Positions 13,522-26,972 of a stretch of DNA of 64,000 nucleotides are shown piece by piece. The stretch lies in assembly GCF_027580225.2 (NCBI RefSeq), contig NC_073352.2, positions 29,754,001-29,818,000 of the forward strand. Direction: 5' to 3'. A model generated the notes under the pieces. That model ran no database searches and was not told where the DNA came from. It saw nothing but the letters and a program-made list of their open reading frames with translations. Numbering within the stretch: position 1 is the stretch's first letter; each line of letters starts with the position of its first letter. A program made the position numbers and the translations under genes. The stretch is from Misgurnus anguillicaudatus. Lineage: Eukaryota; Chordata; Actinopteri; Cypriniformes; Cobitidae.

Positions 13522-14553
13522 CAGAGGAGTCATGCCCATTGAAACTAAGGGGACATGTGCCCCCTCGGTTTTTTGAGCCAAATGGATTTTGCATGCAACC
13601 TCAAAATCAAAGAAGCCGTTATTCCATTAATCTGTTACTTTTTTTTTAATCTGTTTAATATGCATAATATTATTAATTCTGTGCTGCATCCATGTCACTT
13701 TTCAGAGATTTTTGCCGTTTTGATCATGTAACATTATTTTATTCTGGCGGCAGGTGCTGCAGTCAGCGCAGTCACAGACGTCATCAGCGTCTGAGCGCGC
13801 TCACAAGCTTTGCTGTTGCTGCTGCATTTGCTGCATCTGAGGAATTAAAACGTGTAAGAAACGCTAACAACATTTCCAAACCCTAGTACGGTAATGTGCA
13901 GTTAACCTCCTTTGTGTAGAAAATGTAGGCCTGAACGTTTAAAATGTGACAGTCTCGACGTTATATTAGTAGTGATTTCTAGATTCATTTTCTTGGTAAA
14001 ACGCCAAAGTTCGCCAGAGTTCACGCGGGCGCTGACTCACACATGCTGACTGACACATATGAGATAAAATTTAATGCAAAAATCCGTTCCTCTAATAATT
14101 TTATCTAAACATATTTTTTAAATTATTATTGGACATTAAAATCAATCACGTGGCTATAGCTTATGTTATTTTTGTTGTTTATATACTTTATGGATTTAAA
14201 ATTACATTGATTTCATAGGATAATGCAGTTGTTGTGCAAAATGCATTAATGACACAATTAAAAAAGTCATTAAACAAAACTTAAATAAACAAAACATGCC
14301 ATTTCAGATGTAAATATAATGCCAATATGTAATTATTCCGATTGAATAGTATTTAATATGAAAGTTAGTCAACACTTTTATTTTGGAGGTTTTTGCATGA
14401 AGGCAGGGGGCGTTCAGAATGTTAGAAATGTAGGTGTCATGGAAAAGACTGTAAGCTCTATAATATATTTCCTTTGATGTCTGTGTATGCACAAATTTCT
14501 GTGAGCTGTGCACACTGTGCCCCCTTAAAAAAAATTGGTGCATGACGCCCCTG
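13522..14553. mobile_element. hAT-like element with perfect 8-bp target duplication
   Basis: Ends CAGAGGAGTCATGC and GCATGACGCCCCTG form inverted repeats. ATTGCCGT occurs directly outside each end. The 1,032-bp element has no long transposase frame. Confidence 0.9.
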
Positions 14554-15046
14554 ATTGCCGTAGATGTTTATTCTTTGAGGGGAAAATTAGACATCAAATA
14601 TGAATATTATTTATTATTAAATAATAAAAAATAGACCTAGTTGATAAGACAACTGTAGCAGCTATGTCTGTCCACTGTCTTTAATCTCTTTCTCTGTCTC
14701 TCTCAGGATTCAGCTGTTGTGAAGTTCACAGAGTTGAATTTTCACCACACAAAAAAAAGCAAAAACATGCAGACAAGCAATTCTAGTGTTTCTCAGGTTC
14801 TGCTGTGTGTGTGTGTATCACAGGTGTCTGGAATGACCCAGTCTAAAAGGAAATAATGATAAACAGATTTACTTTGAAGAATGAGCTCAATCTCAGACAC
14901 ACGGCTTTCTGTGCGGATTGATGAGTGGCGTTATCTGACTAATTTACATGGTTTTTGGTTCTTCACTTCCGCAACAATTGGCAACAACATTTTGGTTTAT
15001 TTCCTCATTACTTCCTGCTTTTTGAATATTACTATGAATACAGCAT

Positions 15047-15497
<451 letters not shown>

Positions 15498-15544
15498 GTA
15501 CAATCCTATTGACACCTTATTGACTAGTTCACACTACTATATAC

Positions 15545-15660
15545 GTTATCGTTACATTTATGCATTCGGCAGATGCTTTTATTCGAAGCGTCTTACAGTG
15601 CATTACAAGGCATACATTTTATCAGAATGTGTGTATGCTAGGGTTTGAATCCATATAAAT
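15545..15660 (+). repeat. fragment of a LINE-L2/SINE-type 3' tail
   Basis: The words atgcattcggcagatgcttt and aagcgtcttacagtgcat resemble the tail shared by many fish L2 LINEs and SINEs. It is only a fragment with no coding part. Confidence 0.6.
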
Positions 15661-16261
15661 ATACGTTTTAATTGTCTTATTTTCATATCATTTCCTGTTT
15701 AACCAGACAGGTGATTTGAGGATATTTTGTGTCACAAATAAACATAAGCTCAAAGAAGCCAAAATGCTCTTTATGTCCACTGCTAGCTTTTGATCCAAAG
15801 TCTGCGTTCACTGATGTAAACTGTTAACGCCTATTTCAAAGCTTTATAATTTCCTGCCGTGGTAAAAAATTTTCTGCTGTTCATCTGAAAGAGTGTTCCA
15901 AAGAGTGAAATCATTTGATTTTCATGAAGCACCTTTTGTATGATGAGGTGTGAGATTGTGTGCGTTTGAGCACTAAACTGATACGTATTGCATATAGTGA
16001 TCCCAAGAATCAAGGCTGTGACCACTGACTTTATTTTGTAACATTATTAATGATGAGGTCATGATTCATATTTGGGTAGGTCATATTTGGGTTTCCATAA
16101 TACCATTCAAACTGCTCTGTAGGATTCATTAATACTCAGAACGGCCGCCTGCTGACAGAAGTTTGAATAAAGAGAAAAATTTCTCCTTGGCTGTTTTGAA
16201 ATTGATTTTGAAACTTAAAAATGTATGTAATGATTAAAGTTTGCTCTTGTTATTCAATATG

Positions 16262-16650
16262 TTAAGTAGGGTTGTACCGATTCCGATACCAGTATCGGAA
16301 ATGCGGCCGATACCACAAAAATTTCTGGAATCTGAATCTGCAAGTACTGGAACCCAATGTACCGATCCAATACCATTTCTTTAAACAAGACCTAGTTATG
16401 CCCGCTATCACTAACGCTAAAGCTGCATAGCGAACACATTTCTTATTTCACTACATTGTGGTGGCTTCGGGAGAAGAAAAATGGTATCAGAACATCTCTA
16501 ATGTTTTTATTTAACAGACTTTTTGGTTTTGAAGAGATTATATTATTTATTTATAGTACATTTTAAATCAATATATATATATATATATATATATGAATCA
16601 GGTATTGGAATTGGTATCGGGAAGAGAAAAATGGTATCAGAACATCTCTA
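16262..16650. repeat. dispersed element rich in ccgatacc/ggtatcgg words
   Basis: It begins gtagggttgtaccgattccg with palindromic gataccagtatcgg. A segment containing aaaatggtatcagaacatct occurs twice in direct orientation (about 16478 and 16630), so it carries an internal duplication. An AT tract lies between. Confidence 0.65.
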
Positions 16651-16777
16651 ATGTTAAGACTCTTTAAATGGTTACATTTGCATGACGGTTTAATTTAAAA
16701 TATATAAAATATATATTAATAAATGGGAGACATACTTGTAAAAATCAAGATGGTTACACATTTAGGTCATTTGTGAT

Positions 16778-17100
16778 CATGGACCACAAAACCAATCATA
16801 AGGGTACATTTTTTAAAATTGATTTATACAGTTACATAAATAAGCTTTCCATTGATGGATGGTTTGTTAGGACAGGACAATATTTGGCTGAGATATAACT
16901 ATTTGAAAATCTGGATTCTGATGATGCACTAAAAATATCTTAATATTGAGAAAATCGCCTTTAAAGTTGTCCAAATGAAGTCCTTAGCAACTGCATCCAC
17001 TCACGAAAATAAAGTTTTGATATATTATCCTAATGATATTAGGCATAAAAAAATCATTTTGACCCATACAATGTAGTGTTGGCTATTGCTACAAATATAA
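16778..17100 (+). repeat. dispersed repeat E, copy 1
   Basis: Collinear with 62680-62935: ccacaaaaccaatcataagg, tttccattgatggatggttt, aaagttgtccaaatgaagtc. Many cyprinid genomes contain such copies. The class is uncertain. Confidence 0.82.
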
Positions 17101-18899
17101 ACGTGTGACTTTAGTTCAGACATTTAGAAATGTAGTTTGTATGTCAATGTCACCAAAGAGATAATATTTTCAAACTGAAAAATAAACATTTAAAGTTATT
17201 TTGCTCGGAATAATCAACTGTACTGAACTTAAGCTCACCTCACTGTAACTTCAGCCAAATACTACAGCACACACCATAGACTGTGTGTGTGTTTAATAAT
17301 AGAGTCAAACGGGCTATGAGCGGGTGAAAGTGAGACCCAGAGAATGGAAACTCAATCTGTCGGTGTGTGTGCTGAAGTGATGTGTTTCACCTGTGTATAT
17401 TCCCATTAGAAAGCGCTTGGTTTTCCTGCTTGTCCTCTTCATTTCCTGTTTTTTTCGCACTTTGTGTTTTGATATGGTTCTCTCTGGGGATTGTGGGTAA
17501 AATAAACTCACATCAGCATGTGCAATTATTTCTCGTCCCTCTTGATGATGCCTCCGGATTATTTACACATCAGAGTCGAGCCGCCCAGCATAAATATTCA
17601 TCGTTTGTTGACTTTAGCGCGTCCCGGCCACGCGGTCAGAACGGAGGACGGCGCTGCGCAGACAGATATTTCTTCTTTTCTTGCGTTATTCTTGGCACCT
17701 GAACCGTGAGGACCACGCTGGTGTGAAAACAATCAGCTTTTCACCTCCGAATGGAGGTCAAAGTCTTTCCAGTCTCCAAACGAAAGACGCAGATAACTGA
17801 TTTATATTCATGAATGTTAGTCACAGGGGTTTGCTAATGAGCTACAGATTCACTAATGAGGGGAAACTCAATCTCACAAAAGCTCCGGCTAAAAATCACA
17901 GTAATTTGGCTTCATGCAGAAAGACCTTTTGCAGGTTGGACATGTTGAATGTTTCCTGTAACAACATCTGTGGTGTTAACGTTTAATAGATGATATTCTT
18001 TGGGATCCACGAAACATTTGGATCTTACGTTTCCATCTTCTGTTCTGTTCTGAAAAACAACATGCAAACACGCAGGAACCCATAGTGTCCAAAACAATGA
18101 TTAATGCTTTGAGTTTCCTGCATCCAGAACGTGTGCGATTGTTCACTTTACGACCTGTGCGTTTCCAAATCTCTCTCTTTTTGATCATTCTGTTCCAAGC
18201 TGAGAGCTTTTTAAAAGTGTAGGAAAGTTCTAGAGCTTGCGAGAAGCCAAAGGATCTTAAACCCACATAGGAAAAATACACATATACAAGAATCCCATGG
18301 AAATTGTTGCCAGTATTAGATCTGTGTATATCCTGCCATAAATCGTTGACTTTTTGTAGCTTCCATACTATGAATACTGCTTACTTTTATGTTATGAAGC
18401 ATTAAGTACATGCACTTATGGATCATAATCTAGCTACTATATGAGAATTGTGTGCAATGTATGGAAAATTAAGTTTTTCTTGAATGTTTATAGGAACCAC
18501 TCAATACTGTTTGGTCTAAAACTTCAAAGAATCTACTGAGATACTGAGTTATGATTGGACTAATTACCGTGATGACTGATGTCCTACATACAGGACTTGT
18601 GCCAATTTAGTGTTGTTATATCAGTGTTGTGCAAAGATCCTTGCTGGGGAAGGGCCAGAAAAAAGCACATAAAATACTGCACAACCAGGTGTATTTTTAC
18701 AATATCTAAACAGGTTCATTAAATGTACCAACTTTATTTAAAGCACTCATTTTTTTATATTGTAATGACCTCCTTACTGTACAATGTGGCATCAAAGTCC
18801 AGATTTCAAAAGTTCTAATATTAAAAATGATTGATTAGTGGAGACAGTTAATGTTACTTATATTTTTATGAGCTGTAAAAAAGGGAAACCAGTATCAGT

Positions 18900-19170
18900 A
18901 GCTGTGAGGTGTGTTTGACTTCATGTCGTGTACACAAACTGACAAGCACATGACATCAAAATACACCAAAAGCGATTCAAAAAAGCAATAGTTAGTAACA
19001 TTCTAACCCAAACCCCAAATTTAATCCCAAACCCAAGCGACAATGGTTTAAAAATAAGAAAAACAATTGAGTAACCAATAAGTAAAACTGAAACGGAAAA
19101 GAAAGTCTGTGGTACGGATAAATGAGCAAAATCCACTATACCATGGACATTTGTGAGATCAGGTTGTTAA
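18900..19170. repeat. element related to the foldback at 20827-21597 and to 37095-37288
   Basis: It shares aaaaacaattgagtaaccaa with the right arm of the palindrome (21283-21304), and acggataaatgagcaaaat with 37228-37247. It may be a chimeric or partial member of the same MITE group. Confidence 0.6.
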
Positions 19171-20365
19171 TGGAAACTAATCATTTTGCAATATTTTTTG
19201 TTGAGATTTAGAGGAATAGAGGGAATGTATATGACGTCACCGTCTGTGAGACGGACTGCGGTTACGCCCACAGTGAGTGGCAAAAGACAGAGCGGTAGCA
19301 TTTGAGTACAGCGTGACTTCGGTGAAAACACGGTAAAAACGCGTCGAAATGGGAAAAGCTGTGTGATAAACTGTACTAACAGATTAACAAGAATTCGGAA
19401 CTATCGTTTTACAGACTGCCAAAAAACCACAGAAAGGAGAAATAAATTGATCGTTCATGCCAACGTCTACAGACCACAGGTGGGTTGAAAAGTTGCTAGG
19501 GTCACTGTCAAGCGGAGGTTTCACTTTATACTTAAACGTATTTTTCAAGTATTTGTATTTTATTTGTGTTTTTCTCTGGACAACATACATTCCAAAGCAT
19601 ATTATCATAATTTTTATTTTGTTACATTTCATAAATACACGTGTTTGTTTTACATTTAATATTTAAGTACATTAACGTACTTTTACTCAAGTAAAAGTAC
19701 ACAATTTTAATGTAACTAGGAATTAAATAAATTTTAATATGCAATATTAAAGAATACACAATATGATTAAATGCTTTAGAATGTGTAAAGTAAAAATTTT
19801 CCCAATAAAAACATCCTAATAAAGCATAGATGCTTGGAAAATGTAACTAATGTAACTAAGTATTGTCTACCTCAAGTCCAACTAAATTTAATTTAAGCTG
19901 ATAATAGTCAGTTTTACTGGCATTTTCGCAGCAGCCCCTATGAAAACCAGCCATTTTTCTGCACGTTTTGCCACTCAACCGCACTCAACCGGGCGAGCTC
20001 TCGCGTGGTCATGTTGAAAAGTGACGTCAATGCATTCCCTCTATAGCGCTAAAGTTTTGCGCAATTCTTTAATAAAAACACAGCTAGTCTCATTGTCGTT
20101 TAGGTTTTTTAGCATTTCCAGGACATTTTGGGAGAGGAGTACGATTTTTTACATTTAATGAAAGACATTGATATAGCCAGAATTCAAAACAAAACTGAGA
20201 TTAAACTAGCACAAACTAATCATTTTACTTTCATTGTACCAAACACAACAGTAAGAATCCAGAACTTAATCATATTAAATTGTATTGATGTAAAATATAT
20301 GTTTGCATTAAATTAATGGAAGTGCTAGCTATCATGAAGTCAAAGATATGAATGCCTTTTGTGGG

Positions 20366-20570
20366 TTTACACGAAACGCGAAGCGTGCGATCGCATCGGG
20401 TTGCCCGCTCTAGATTACTCGCGGGATTTAAATTCGTGTCATGCGAATTGTTCGCTTGAGTTGAATATTTTCAACTTGGGCGAAGACGCGTTTGAGGCGA
20501 ATAGCGCGTGTTTTCACGGCAAACGCACCGCCCATATCGCGTCTTTCGCGAATATCAGCTTTTAAATTAT
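20366..20570 (+). repeat. dispersed repeat A, copy 2
   Basis: CpG-rich sequence (acgaaacgcgaagcg, cgcgggattt, gcgaagacgcg) that is the reverse complement of 1-145. High CpG content and many cgaa/cgcg words are common to this repeat class in fish. Confidence 0.72.
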
Positions 20571-20826
20571 TGCTCACCACAGTGTTAAAATATGGAAGAG
20601 TTAATGCTAGTGTTAAGGTGAAAATGCCAAGAAGATATATTGTTTTTAGTTGAGAATTTTATAGACTATTAAAGCTATAGTATGCATTCGTTGTGCTTTG
20701 TATTTATGCATACAGTACATAAAAATAGCCAATATGTAAAATGAAAGACGGAGCTCTAGATAGGTGATGACCATAAAGTCTGTTTTAAGGTCTTGACGCC
20801 CTTTACTTTCTATTAGACCTTAAATG

Positions 20827-21597
20827 TGTCTCTTCGGTTGTTGGTGTTTTAAGCCCTCAACAGAGCCTTCAAGGCAGCGCTGCCTGGAAGGCACTCACCG
20901 CCCCGGAACGTTTCAGCCAATCACAGCACTGGCGCTAGATATCGAGCCTTCCGCCAGGTTCTGGCAGTTTGAGCTCACCGTTGGTCAGGTGAGTAGCACA
21001 GATATGGTTAGATAGGAATGTGACTGTTTTTGAATTCAGCTCAAAATGTTTAGAACGTTTAAGTGACGTGTTTCTGCGTTTTCACGTGTGCCTGGCACGA
21101 CTTTCTTTTTCGTGCCAGTTTCACGTATTGGTTACTCAATTTTTTTCCTTTTTTCAAATTGTCGCTTGGGATTGGGGTTAGATTTGTGGTTTTCATCTGG
21201 TTAGAGTTGGGTTAGGATGTCATTTTATGTAACAGAAAGTCGTTCCAACCCCACTCCCAAGCAACAATGTTAAGAAAATAGGAAAAACAATTGAGTAACC
21301 AATACATGAAAGTCGTGCCACGGACACGTGAAAACGCGGAACACGTCACTTAAACGCTCGAAACATTTCGAGCTGAATTCAAATATAGTCACATTCCTAT
21401 CTTACCATATCTGCGCTACTTACCTGACCAATGGTGAGCTCGAACTGCCAGAAGCTGGTGGAAGGCTCGATATCTAGCGCCAGTGCTGTGATTGGCTGAA
21501 ATGCTCGGGGCACGGGGAGTGCCTTCCAGGCAGCACTGTCTTGAAGGCTCCGTTGAGGGCTTAAAACACCAACGAGCTGTCTCTTTCTTGTCTTTCT
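20827..21597. mobile_element. foldback element: 0.77 kb near-palindrome
   Basis: The left arm (about 20827-21181) and right arm (about 21243-21597) are inverted copies around a 60-nt loop. They share, among many words, gccttccaggcag, tagcgccagtgctgtgat, gagctgaattc and ggttactcaattg. The left arm has a small extra segment near 21108-21124. Each arm, read outside-in, holds an open frame ending FWQFELT(V/I)GQ directly before a splice-donor-like site (CAG|GTGAGT left, CAG|GTAAG right). Confidence 0.9.
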
Positions 21598-22703
21598 GAT
21601 CAGAGATGTTTGTGTTATAAGCAAATGACGCGTCAATGTACATCGCTCCAGCAACGCACATGTCCTGATATAAACGCAAATTTTGTCTTGCTTAAAGTTC
21701 AGAAAACTTTTTATTTCACGGTAACGGAATACACCATCATATCGCTCAGCCCTAAATGGTATAATTGACATTTCCATTATACTTCATCTTTGCCTTTATA
21801 CTGCATGCCACTGTCTCATATCACACCACATTCCTTTTCTAATTTCTAATTAATAATTAAAAAATTTACACTCAAATCAATATTTCATGAAGCTTTATTT
21901 GGCAACCCAATTAAGAGAGACAATACACCAACATTATTATCTCACAGTTACCCTATACGGCGTGACTTGGTGTAAATACATTTCTCACTCTTTTTAATTT
22001 AATTACATCTTTCCCATGTGCAGAAATCTCGTTCTGGTATTAAATGTCTGTTTGAATGAAAATGAATTGAAATGTTCTGTGGTTCCACAATGGAGTTGAT
22101 GGTTGAGATGAAGGTGGACTCATTTGAAAGGAAACTCGCGTGAGTTCATAAAGATGCTGATATGCGTGTTATGATCACATTTAGACATTGAAACAAACAC
22201 AGAATGCAAAGAAAGTCCTGTTATGGTTTAGAGTAAGCTGTTTGTTTACTGGATATTTACTGAGCGCACCGGATCAGATGTACCTTTGGGCAAAATTTCT
22301 CCTTGTGGGGTGTTGGCGTTCCAGATACTGTATAACACTATATTTTAAAAACTCATCCTTTGGTGTTTCTAAAACTGGGTTTCCGCTCACAACTATGATT
22401 TTAAATGTGGCAGATATTAAACTTCTTCGGATGAAGTGTGAGATTTGGGAGCTGGCTGCTGTGCTAGTGTTTTTTTTGTGAGAATAAAACTGATGGGGGC
22501 TCGGATGGAATGTAAATGATGTGAACGACACTAAGACCAAGTTATTTGTCTCTATGGTAGCACTGACATGTAGCCAAAATGAATCCATATGTGGATTTAT
22601 TGTTAATGACAGTAAAATAAATATCACTACATTATTTATGGGGTTTTCAGTGACTACGGGAGGCCGAATGATGTTGATGTTAATAAATTTCTCTCTTTCT
22701 CAG

Positions 22704-22835
22704 GTTGAGATCACCCTACAGGATGTGAACGACAACCCTCCGGTGTTTCCCACAGACATTCTAGACGTCACCATCCAGGAGAACATCAGCGACGGCTTCA
22801 GGATAATGCAGCTAACAGCCACCGACGCGGACGAG
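22704..22835 (+). CDS. fat4: fat4 internal exon (about exon 2): end of one cadherin repeat and start of the next
   Basis: The exon is 132 bp (44 codons), bounded by an acceptor (ttctcag) and a donor (GTAAAG), and is phase 0 at both ends. The peptide opens VEITLQDVNDNPPVFP, the calcium-binding DxNDNxP linker that ends one cadherin repeat. It then begins the next repeat, including the QEN motif and the terminal DADE. DADE joins directly to GPNALV of the next exon, as in vertebrate FAT4. FAT4 is a giant single-pass atypical cadherin that pairs with Dachsous-type cadherins between cells and acts in planar polarity and Hippo-linked growth control. A reading frame upstream of the acceptor is open by chance; the acceptor and protein homology set the start. 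The +5 position of the donor is A, so this donor is weaker than most here. Confidence 0.93.
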
Positions 22836-24244
22836 GTAAAGATTCCTTCTGGAATACCGGTCGGCCGTGCCAGACGCTTTCCTACATAAACTCTGGCGGA
22901 CATTTGAGTGAAATAAATGTCTAAAAACAAGTCAAACGTAAGTCATGAGGTCTATACAAATAATCAGCATACCGATGGGGCCGTCTCTGCACATGAAACG
23001 TGTCATATATGTTGATTGATCTCGGCTAGCAAAAGTATGGGCGGGTTTGTTTTGGCTCCACCTCTAGACACGTCGACAGCGTCCAAAGCAGACGATGCGC
23101 AACGTTTGACGTGTTTCTGAAGCGCTAGATAGATTTTAATCAACCCGAAAGGAAGGGAACGATCTGAAATACTGATGTTCTGTGACAGAATTCAGACTTT
23201 AGAAATGAAATTCATTTCCTGTGTAGCTCGTCCTCGGAGTTCACTGTTTTTCTTGCACGCTGAGGTCGGGTCACCTGACGTGTGGAATGGTAAATATGCA
23301 GATTCCTCTCGAAGTGAAGCTGTGTTAGCAGTCGCTGTAGTTCATATTACATCACTGGATTTAGTCTAAACTATTAAAGCACTCTGTCTTTGACAGCTCA
23401 GACAGGAAGACGACATTAAACCGAGCGCTGAGAGGAATCCAACTCTCCCATGAGCTCAGTTACATCTCTCTACGGCTTTATTTTTCCATTCTCCTGCACT
23501 GATCCTCGTGAAACCACAACACTAATTTCAATTACAACATTTAATCCTTTAGGAAACATAAATAAAAGCACACAACATTTTTTTAAATCAGAAAGACCAG
23601 TTGTTATTGCTCTTATAAAGCTTCAGAGACTTGCCGAAGCTGACGTGTGTGAGTTCTGTGCCATTACCATCATTAAATACAATTGCAAAAGGTTCGGGTT
23701 CATATCGAGATCTCGGACATTTCATTGCAGACTTTGACATCTTGGCATCTCAAGCATGTAGGATGCAAAAGACTTCAGGAAACGTCGCCAATGCATTAGC
23801 AAGACGTTGAGATATTAAAGAGATCTTTTGTTTTGAGATTTAGTTGCCGCGTTCTTTTAAAGAACAAACTCCGTCTCGGCATAATAGTCAGGAATTGTGG
23901 GATCCACAAGGCATCTGTTTTAGAGTTGGCCACTAACAACATGTCTGAATCCAATCCAGGGTTATTCCTGTAGAGTTTTGTGTGTCCAGATCTTTGGCCA
24001 CATCCGTACAGGAAGCCCAAAGCTCAGGATCGGCTAGCAGGGCTGGATCAGTCTCGGATGAAGCCGTACGTGTGATAAAGACGATGCTTGCCAAACGCTA
24101 GAGCTGATTGAAGACCCAAAATGATCTCTTATGCTCATCCACTCCACATGTGGGACTGTGACATATCCATTAGTCATAGCCTGAGAGAGAGAGAAACATG
24201 ACTATAATAAAACCAAGGATTTTATAAGTTGCGCTGAACTCACA

Positions 24245-24450
24245 AAAGCACATTTCCCTGCTGAAAAATAAAGTTTGGTGGGGGGTTGCTGCTTATAGCT
24301 GGTATTCCTTGGTTTTGCTGGTCTCCCAGCATGGCCAAACTGTTATTTAGCTGGTCTGTGTCCAAACCCCGCTTTCAAACCAGCAAAACAGAACACACTA
24401 ACCAGTTTGGCCAGACTGCGAGACCACCCGAGGCTGGTTTCAGTCGAGTT
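24245..24450. repeat. degraded MITE rich in agctggt/accagc words
   Basis: ccctgctgaaaaataaagtt, agctggtattccttggtttt, accagtttggccagactg resemble the better copy at 49204-49466. The right terminus is lost. Confidence 0.65.
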
Positions 24451-25242
24451 TTTTCAGCCGATGTGTGTTTCTCTTCTACGTTCTTTCATTTCACAGGAAA
24501 CTCTGTGAACGTTCCCTCTCCATCTTTTCTCCTCCCGTGGCTTGAGTGACTTTCCGTATGTTTTGTTCAGTCTGTGTTTTCATTGGCTGGTGGATGGGCC
24601 CCGCCCGCACAGAGCCGTTAAACTCGGGCGCTCTTTAGTGCGAATCACACGAATGCTTAAACTCCGAGAGTCTCCAGCTCTGAGAAGCCCATCACAGCAT
24701 TAGCTGGCTCCTGGGCGGAAGAGGGGGCGGGCCCAGGTGGCTGATGGGAAATCCAGAGGTCTGCTGTACTGATCAATGACAGAAGATTAATACTCACTCC
24801 TTTTTTTCTCTCTCTTTTCCAGCCATGGCTCCAGACAAAAAAAATCAACTAAGGAGCCACTGGTTCATGCGAGGCAAAAAACAGGCACCAAAATACTTTA
24901 AGTGCCACATAAGAATGAATTTTTTTATTTTTGTACGTGTACTTTTGATTACCGTCGTCTTTTCTCATGGCCTCTTTTTTAAATTAGTACCAAAAAAAGA
25001 AAAAGTCTGACATTTTTCCTTTACACGTGGTTTTTCTGTTTGGGATACGCCTGTAATTTGGCGCACTACCTATGTGAAACCGTCGCACACAGCGTGTTAT
25101 TTTATTACGTAAACAGAACAAATGATGTGATAGGCTGCTGTAAAAGTAAAAGTACTGTAGAGGTACTATACTGTAAAAGTACTATACTAGTAATTTTCTA
25201 CTACTATAAAAGTTATAGAATGCAAATTTTACAATAATAACA

Positions 25243-25546
25243 TATAGACCGTTTTATCGGATGCACGTGCCCTGAGCGATACACGTCTGGATCCGAACTT
25301 TACTTCCGGTTTCGTTTTTTTTTATCGTCTGACTAGTTGCTAAACTGATCTCTTAAAGAAATATCTCGTCGAAAATAACAAATGTTTTGGTTTCCTAGGT
25401 AATCTATGTGTTGTTTTTTTGCTTGTTATATAAATAAACTACGTATAAAGAACGTTTCAGCTATTTATTCTTAGCGGAGTTTACCGGAAGTTACGTGCGG
25501 ACCACGACAGCCGCTTGTTTATGTTGTTACTGCTGAAACTGTCTAT
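25243..25546. mobile_element. element H, uninterrupted copy
   Basis: Ends tatagaccgtttta and gctgaaactgtctata. Interior words gtctgactagttgctaaact and agccgcttgtttatgtt recur at 33440-33480 and 34585-34620. Confidence 0.75.
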
Positions 25547-25596
25547 ACATTTCCATAGTCGCCAGTGGCAATCTCGGCAAAAGATTTTAAAATGAA

Positions 25597-25804
25597 TTTG
25601 TGCTGGGCATAGATTAATCTAGATTAATCTCATACAAAATAAAATATATTTTTTTTGCATAATATGAGTTTGTGCTGTGTGTAAATATTATGTATATTGA
25701 AACACACACACATACAAATATATACACATTTAAGAAATGTTTAATTTATATATCATTTTTATATATAATATATAAAATATAAATAAATATATAAATACAT
25801 ATAC

Positions 25805-25835
<31 letters not shown>

Positions 25836-25836
25836 C

Positions 25837-25916
<80 letters not shown>

Positions 25917-26055
25917 ATGTTTCTTAAATACATACATGAATGTGTGTGTATTTATATGTACATAATAATTACACAAAGCACAAACTCGTATAGTATGCAA
26001 AAATTACTTTTATTTTGTATGAGATTAATCTAGAATAATCTATACCCAGCACCAA
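25597..26055. mobile_element. MITE with long inverted repeats and AT/CA microsatellite core
   Basis: The left end tgctgggcatagattaatct and the right end agaataatctatacccagca pair, with further pairing through tctcatacaaaataaaa. The core is a compound AT/ATAC/AC tract (about 25780-25910). Confidence 0.88.
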
Positions 26056-26604
26056 AATAATTTTTTACTCACAACTGTGTTAGGCACAGTTTAAAGGCCT
26101 GCCAGCACACGCGAGACAAAATCTACTTGGTATTTTGCACAGAAAGAGAAATAGGGGAAAACAAATCGTAAAAAAGATGTAAAGACATCCTTCAAAACAG
26201 TACTGTAAAAAAGTTATTGTATATGAATATAGTTTCATGGTACATCTCTGTAAGATGAGTCTGCTAGGAAAGATAAACCAGTTATGAAAGGCTCTACTGA
26301 AAAAGTAAATCGTCTTTGATGTTCTGTAGTATCTCTCCTTTACTGCGCCTGATCCATCTGTCTAAACTCATATTGTTTTCGGCTCGAACCGGGACGTCAC
26401 CATCTGTCACCAGTGTTATTCATGTGCCACGTTAGATTTCTCCTCCTTCAGCTCGCCATGGTATCAGATGTTCAGCGCTTGTGGTACCAGGGGATATATT
26501 AGCTGAATTTATAGAGGAACCGTATATCCCCACAGTTCAAAGAATGTGTCCGGCTCTCAGAGGACACTGCCAGACAACTGCTGGAGCTGTCTCTCTCTAT
26601 GGCT

Positions 26605-26972
26605 TAGTTCACACTGCAGGTCTTAATGCTAAGTTTGGATTTTTTGCAGAAATCAGATTTTTTTGCACTGTTATGTTAACATTATCATTTAAATGCGACC
26701 TAAAGTGACCTGCATGTGTGACGTGACGTCAGACGCAACACACCGTGTTTTGCGGAAATAAACATTGATGCTGCACGTAAAAGTCGGATGTAATGCGACA
26801 TAGCCGTTCAGACTGAAGTTGCATCAGAAATGTATCTGATTTAGGACCACATACAGTATGAAAGTGGCCTGGGTCTGATTTGAAATAATTGTGCTGTTCA
26901 GAAAATCCGATATGGGTCACATTTGGGCAAAAAAGTCAGATTTGGGCCACTTTCGCCTGCAGTGTGAACGTA
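26605..26972. mobile_element. palindrome-ended MITE
   Basis: Ends tagttcacactgcagg and cctgcagtgtgaacgta are inverted repeats. The interior is rich in tcagattt/aaatctga words on both strands. Confidence 0.82.

Noticed and set aside
13692..13886. Ala-rich frame inside intron 1
   Set aside because: It lies wholly inside the hAT-like element 13522-14553 and shows no transposase motif.
24825..25010. Small basic protein with a hydrophobic segment beginning at an ATG after a tttccag-like site
   Set aside because: It is only 61 codons, low-complexity Lys/Phe, and has no family resemblance or splice partner in the fat4 frame.
25730..26000. Tyr/Ile and Cys/Val repeat peptides on the minus strand
   Set aside because: They are translations of the AT/AC microsatellite inside a MITE.
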